In this document: piece by piece, positions 6,168 to 7,574 of the stretch | How positions within the stretch are numbered: the first letter of the stretch is position 1 | Layout: every line of letters starts with the position of its first letter | Assembly: GCA_021827245.1 (NCBI GenBank) | Contig: JAKAWN010000338.1 | Span: forward strand, 1-7,574 | DNA from: Acidobacteriota bacterium | Lineage (GTDB): Bacteria > Acidobacteriota > Terriglobia > UBA7540 | Direction of reading: 5' to 3' | DNA: 7,574 nucleotides | Notes under the pieces: generated by a model | What the model saw: only the letters and a program-made list of their open reading frames with translations | Databases searched by the model: none | Told to the model about the DNA's origin: nothing | Made by a program: the position numbers and the translations under genes

Positions 6168-6258
6168 GGCCGAAGCAATAGCTCGTAGCGTTCCCTATCA
6201 GGTCCTGATGCGCATGTTCATCATCGATGGCTTCAGGCGCCTCAAGCGTGCAAGTTGA
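6115..6258 (+). pseudogene. CopG-like antitoxin tail, overlapping the radical SAM 3' end
   Basis: In the +1 frame relative to the radical SAM gene, a frame with GTG at 6115 and TGA at 6256-6258 contains AEAIARSVPYQVLMRMFIID and then GFRRLKRAS. This resembles the C-terminal half of CopG/ribbon-helix-helix antitoxins, where an Ala-rich helix is followed by a V-P-Y-Q-x-L turn, a helix with R/K-M-W, and a terminal leucine/arginine helix. The usual Gly before VPYQ is missing and the N-terminal DNA-binding strand (RLP motif) is absent. No toxin gene lies beside it. I read it as a relic left by gene loss at this junction. With only 47 codons, partly inside another gene, the match could be coincidental. 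Confidence 0.35.
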
Positions 6259-6470
6259 CGTTCCACCCGCGACGGGTGTACCGGGCTTTTGGGTTGAGCA
6301 GCAAGCGGGCGGAGCATCTCAGGCTTTGTTCTTGGCGTTGCACTATAAACGGCAAGTCAACTACAATGAAGAACTTCAACAGGATGCGCAGCCTGGGCTG
6401 GAGCGCCCCGGCGGCATCCAATCGTGCTTCAGCTGTTGAGACGAAAGCACAATCGAAGAACGGAGGATAT
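6259..6470. promoter_or_regulatory. Leader and possible promoter region of the DUF1080 gene
   Basis: This 212-base gap holds no gene. A TATAAA at 6344-6349 would make a good -10 box, but the correct distance upstream holds no -35-like sequence, so the promoter is only tentative; transcription would begin near 6356. A small ACCCG/CGGGT hairpin (6265-6277), with a CTTTT run at 6286-6290, could be a weak terminator for the radical SAM transcript. Confidence 0.25.
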
Positions 6471-7082
6471 ATGCGGCGTTGGATCATAGGAATCGCAGTT
6501 TTAGGCGCTCTTGCGCTGGTAGGCGTCATCCTAAGTCATACCACTACTCTTGCCAGGGGGGCGGCGGAACACGGATGGGAATCGCTTTTTAATGGTAAAA
6601 ACCTTAAAGGATGGGAGGTTCACAAGGGAGGAGATTGGAAGGTCGAGCACGGGGCGCTTGTCTGTTCGGGAACAACTGCAGGTTGGGTGCAAACTTTGGT
6701 ACCCTCGAGCAATTACACTCTTAGGCTGCAGTTTTTCGGAAAGAGCACCGTGAACAGTGGTGTGTTTGTGCGGGCACAGAAAGAAGGGCTTCCATGGGTC
6801 TCTGGATACGAATGTCAGATCTGGGCTAATATGCCCACCGGTTACAGCACGGGTAGCCTGGTTGGAGCGGTCAAGGCGCGACCCGCCAAGATCCTCTCCG
6901 ATCGCTGGAACAGATATGAAATAACGGCTAATGGCGATCACTTCGTGGTTGTTTTGAACGGCAAGACCTTGTTGGACGCACACAACTCGAAACACCTGAC
7001 CGGTAACGTCATTGGCCTGCAATGCGACAAAAACAATCCGATCAAGTTCCGCGACATCATGCTGAGACCTCTGGCAGAGTAA
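6471..7082 (+). CDS. Exported 3-keto-disaccharide hydrolase (DUF1080) domain protein
   Basis: A 203-residue protein with one domain of the 3-keto-disaccharide hydrolase/DUF1080 family, a jelly-roll fold; characterised members cleave 3-keto-glycosides made by sugar 3-dehydrogenases. Whether this one is catalytic is unknown. Residues 4-21 form a hydrophobic signal or anchor (WIIGIAVLGALALVGVIL), so it acts outside the cytoplasm. The family's opening SLFNGKNLKGW is at 38-48, followed by GDWKVEHGALV at 54-64. The closing strand, GLQ at 182-184 with FRDI at 193-196, is also typical. ATG 6471 is chosen because GGAGG ends four bases before it and it starts the signal sequence directly. The open frame reaches back to 6255, but those 72 codons have no protein-like features. 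The gene appears monocistronic. No 3-keto-sugar dehydrogenase partner is in view; the transporter upstream is the only other sugar gene. Confidence 0.88.
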   Translation: MRRWIIGIAVLGALALVGVILSHTTTLARGAAEHGWESLFNGKNLKGWEVHKGGDWKVEHGALVCSGTTAGWVQTLVPSSNYTLRLQFFGKSTVNSGVFVRAQKEGLPWVSGYECQIWANMPTGYSTGSLVGAVKARPAKILSDRWNRYEITANGDHFVVVLNGKTLLDAHNSKHLTGNVIGLQCDKNNPIKFRDIMLRPLAE

Positions 7083-7103
7083 CATTCGGCAACGCGCGAC
7101 CTT

Positions 7104-7433
7104 TCACCCCTTGTTCTTGCCATTGCCCTGGGAGGGGCGCATCGACTGGAGGAAGGATTTGAGTTCGGCGCGCAGTTCAGCGCGCTCGATTTCGGCCTGA
7201 TCCAACCGCGCCTCAGCCTTGGCCATGCGGCGCTCGGCCGCCTTGATGACGCGGTCAGCGAACCGCTCCATGCGGTCCATCCGGCGGTTGGAGGCCGCAA
7301 GCCGCTTGTTAAAGTCCTCGGCATTTGCCGCCAGCTTTGCCTCAAACTTCGCCTGCTGCACCTCAAGCTTTGCCTGCTGCTCGACGATGAAATTCATCGT
7401 GTTTACGAGCCGCTGCCATTCGCGTTCGGTCAC
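7104..7433 (-). CDS. Small coiled-coil protein, function unknown
   Basis: A 109-residue, highly charged protein that should be almost entirely helical. After a short head (MTEREWQRLVNTMNFIVE), the motif QQAKLE/QQAKFE is repeated in tandem. A long heptad-like stretch rich in Ala, Glu, Lys and Arg then runs to about residue 95, ending in a flexible tail (SQGNGKNKG). There are no membrane spans, cysteines or catalytic motifs. The start is GTG at 7431-7433, supported by GGGAG six bases upstream on the minus strand. Small proteins of this kind are frequent in Acidobacteria and often lie alone; their role is not known, and oligomerisation is the only safe prediction. The gene converges on the DUF1080 gene with 21 bases between the stops and no obvious terminator between them. 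Confidence 0.7.
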   Translation of the reverse strand: MTEREWQRLVNTMNFIVEQQAKLEVQQAKFEAKLAANAEDFNKRLAASNRRMDRMERFADRVIKAAERRMAKAEARLDQAEIERAELRAELKSFLQSMRPSQGNGKNKG

Positions 7434-7574
7434 CGTTCACTCCCAGTCTTTATCGAAAAATTCTAACCCAACTTCCGCGGTCCCAGGCGATTTTTGAACG
7501 TTTTTGGAAAGCAACCCATTTGTTTTCAATATCGGCATTCCAAAGGCTCAAAATAGTGACGAATAAATCTACCG
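7434..7574. other. Upstream region of the minus-strand coiled-coil gene
   Basis: These last 141 bases are AT-richer than the rest of the window and should carry the promoter of the coiled-coil gene, read on the minus strand. Apart from the ribosome site (7440-7444), I see no paired -10/-35 boxes that stand out and no coding sequence. Confidence 0.4.

Noticed and set aside
6255..6470. N-terminal extension of the DUF1080 protein
   Set aside because: The frame is open, but the 72 extra residues are Arg/Ser-rich with no domain and would bury the signal sequence; ATG 6471 has GGAGG in place.
1..7574. CRISPR array, tRNA/rRNA genes, insertion sequences or a multi-gene defence or biosynthesis system
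   Set aside because: No regularly spaced repeats, tRNA-like cloverleaf, transposase motif or terminal inverted repeats were seen, and the genes are too far apart and unrelated to argue for one system.

Overview
The window looks like a chromosomal stretch of a GC-rich soil-type bacterium. The best guess is Acidobacteriota (Solibacter/Bryobacter-like). This rests on the gene mix: a long GRP-type sugar transporter, a B12-type radical SAM protein of a style common in that phylum, a small 3-keto-disaccharide hydrolase (DUF1080) protein, a secreted type B carboxylesterase and a small coiled-coil protein. It is an inference from protein style; there is no rRNA or other marker gene. I see no tRNA, rRNA, CRISPR array, intact insertion sequence or phage gene.

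Layout: positions 1-64 hold the probable 3' tail of a plus-strand gene. Positions 65-531 are non-coding, with small hairpins and a good candidate promoter plus a palindrome in front of a secreted carboxylesterase (532-2226, complete Ser-Glu-His triad). A terminator-like hairpin follows (2250-2288). Positions 2290-2602 carry degraded coding sequence, including an orphan cytochrome c heme motif without the rest of the domain. Next come an extended -10 promoter candidate and a tiny single-pass membrane ORF (2660-2761). This overlaps the opening of a GRP-family sugar transporter (2715-4064), which has an unusual C-terminal extension and no ATG/GTG start. About 500 bases without a gene follow (4065-4562), with a 12-bp palindrome. 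A cobalamin-type radical SAM protein (4563-6167, TTG start with strong Shine-Dalgarno) comes next, overlapped at its 3' end by what looks like the tail of a CopG-like antitoxin. After a 212-base gap lies an exported DUF1080 protein (6471-7082). A small coiled-coil protein on the minus strand (7104-7433) converges on it.

The plus-strand genes are separated by wide gaps and probably form single-gene transcription units, apart from the small ORF/transporter pair. The esterase, sugar transporter and keto-sugar hydrolase would fit a saprotrophic lifestyle that scavenges plant or microbial carbohydrates and esters, but no shared pathway can be proved. I did not find a clear new multi-gene system. 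The most interesting points are the tiny membrane ORF embedded at the transporter start, the transporter's start codon and C-terminal extension, and the stand-alone radical SAM enzyme.
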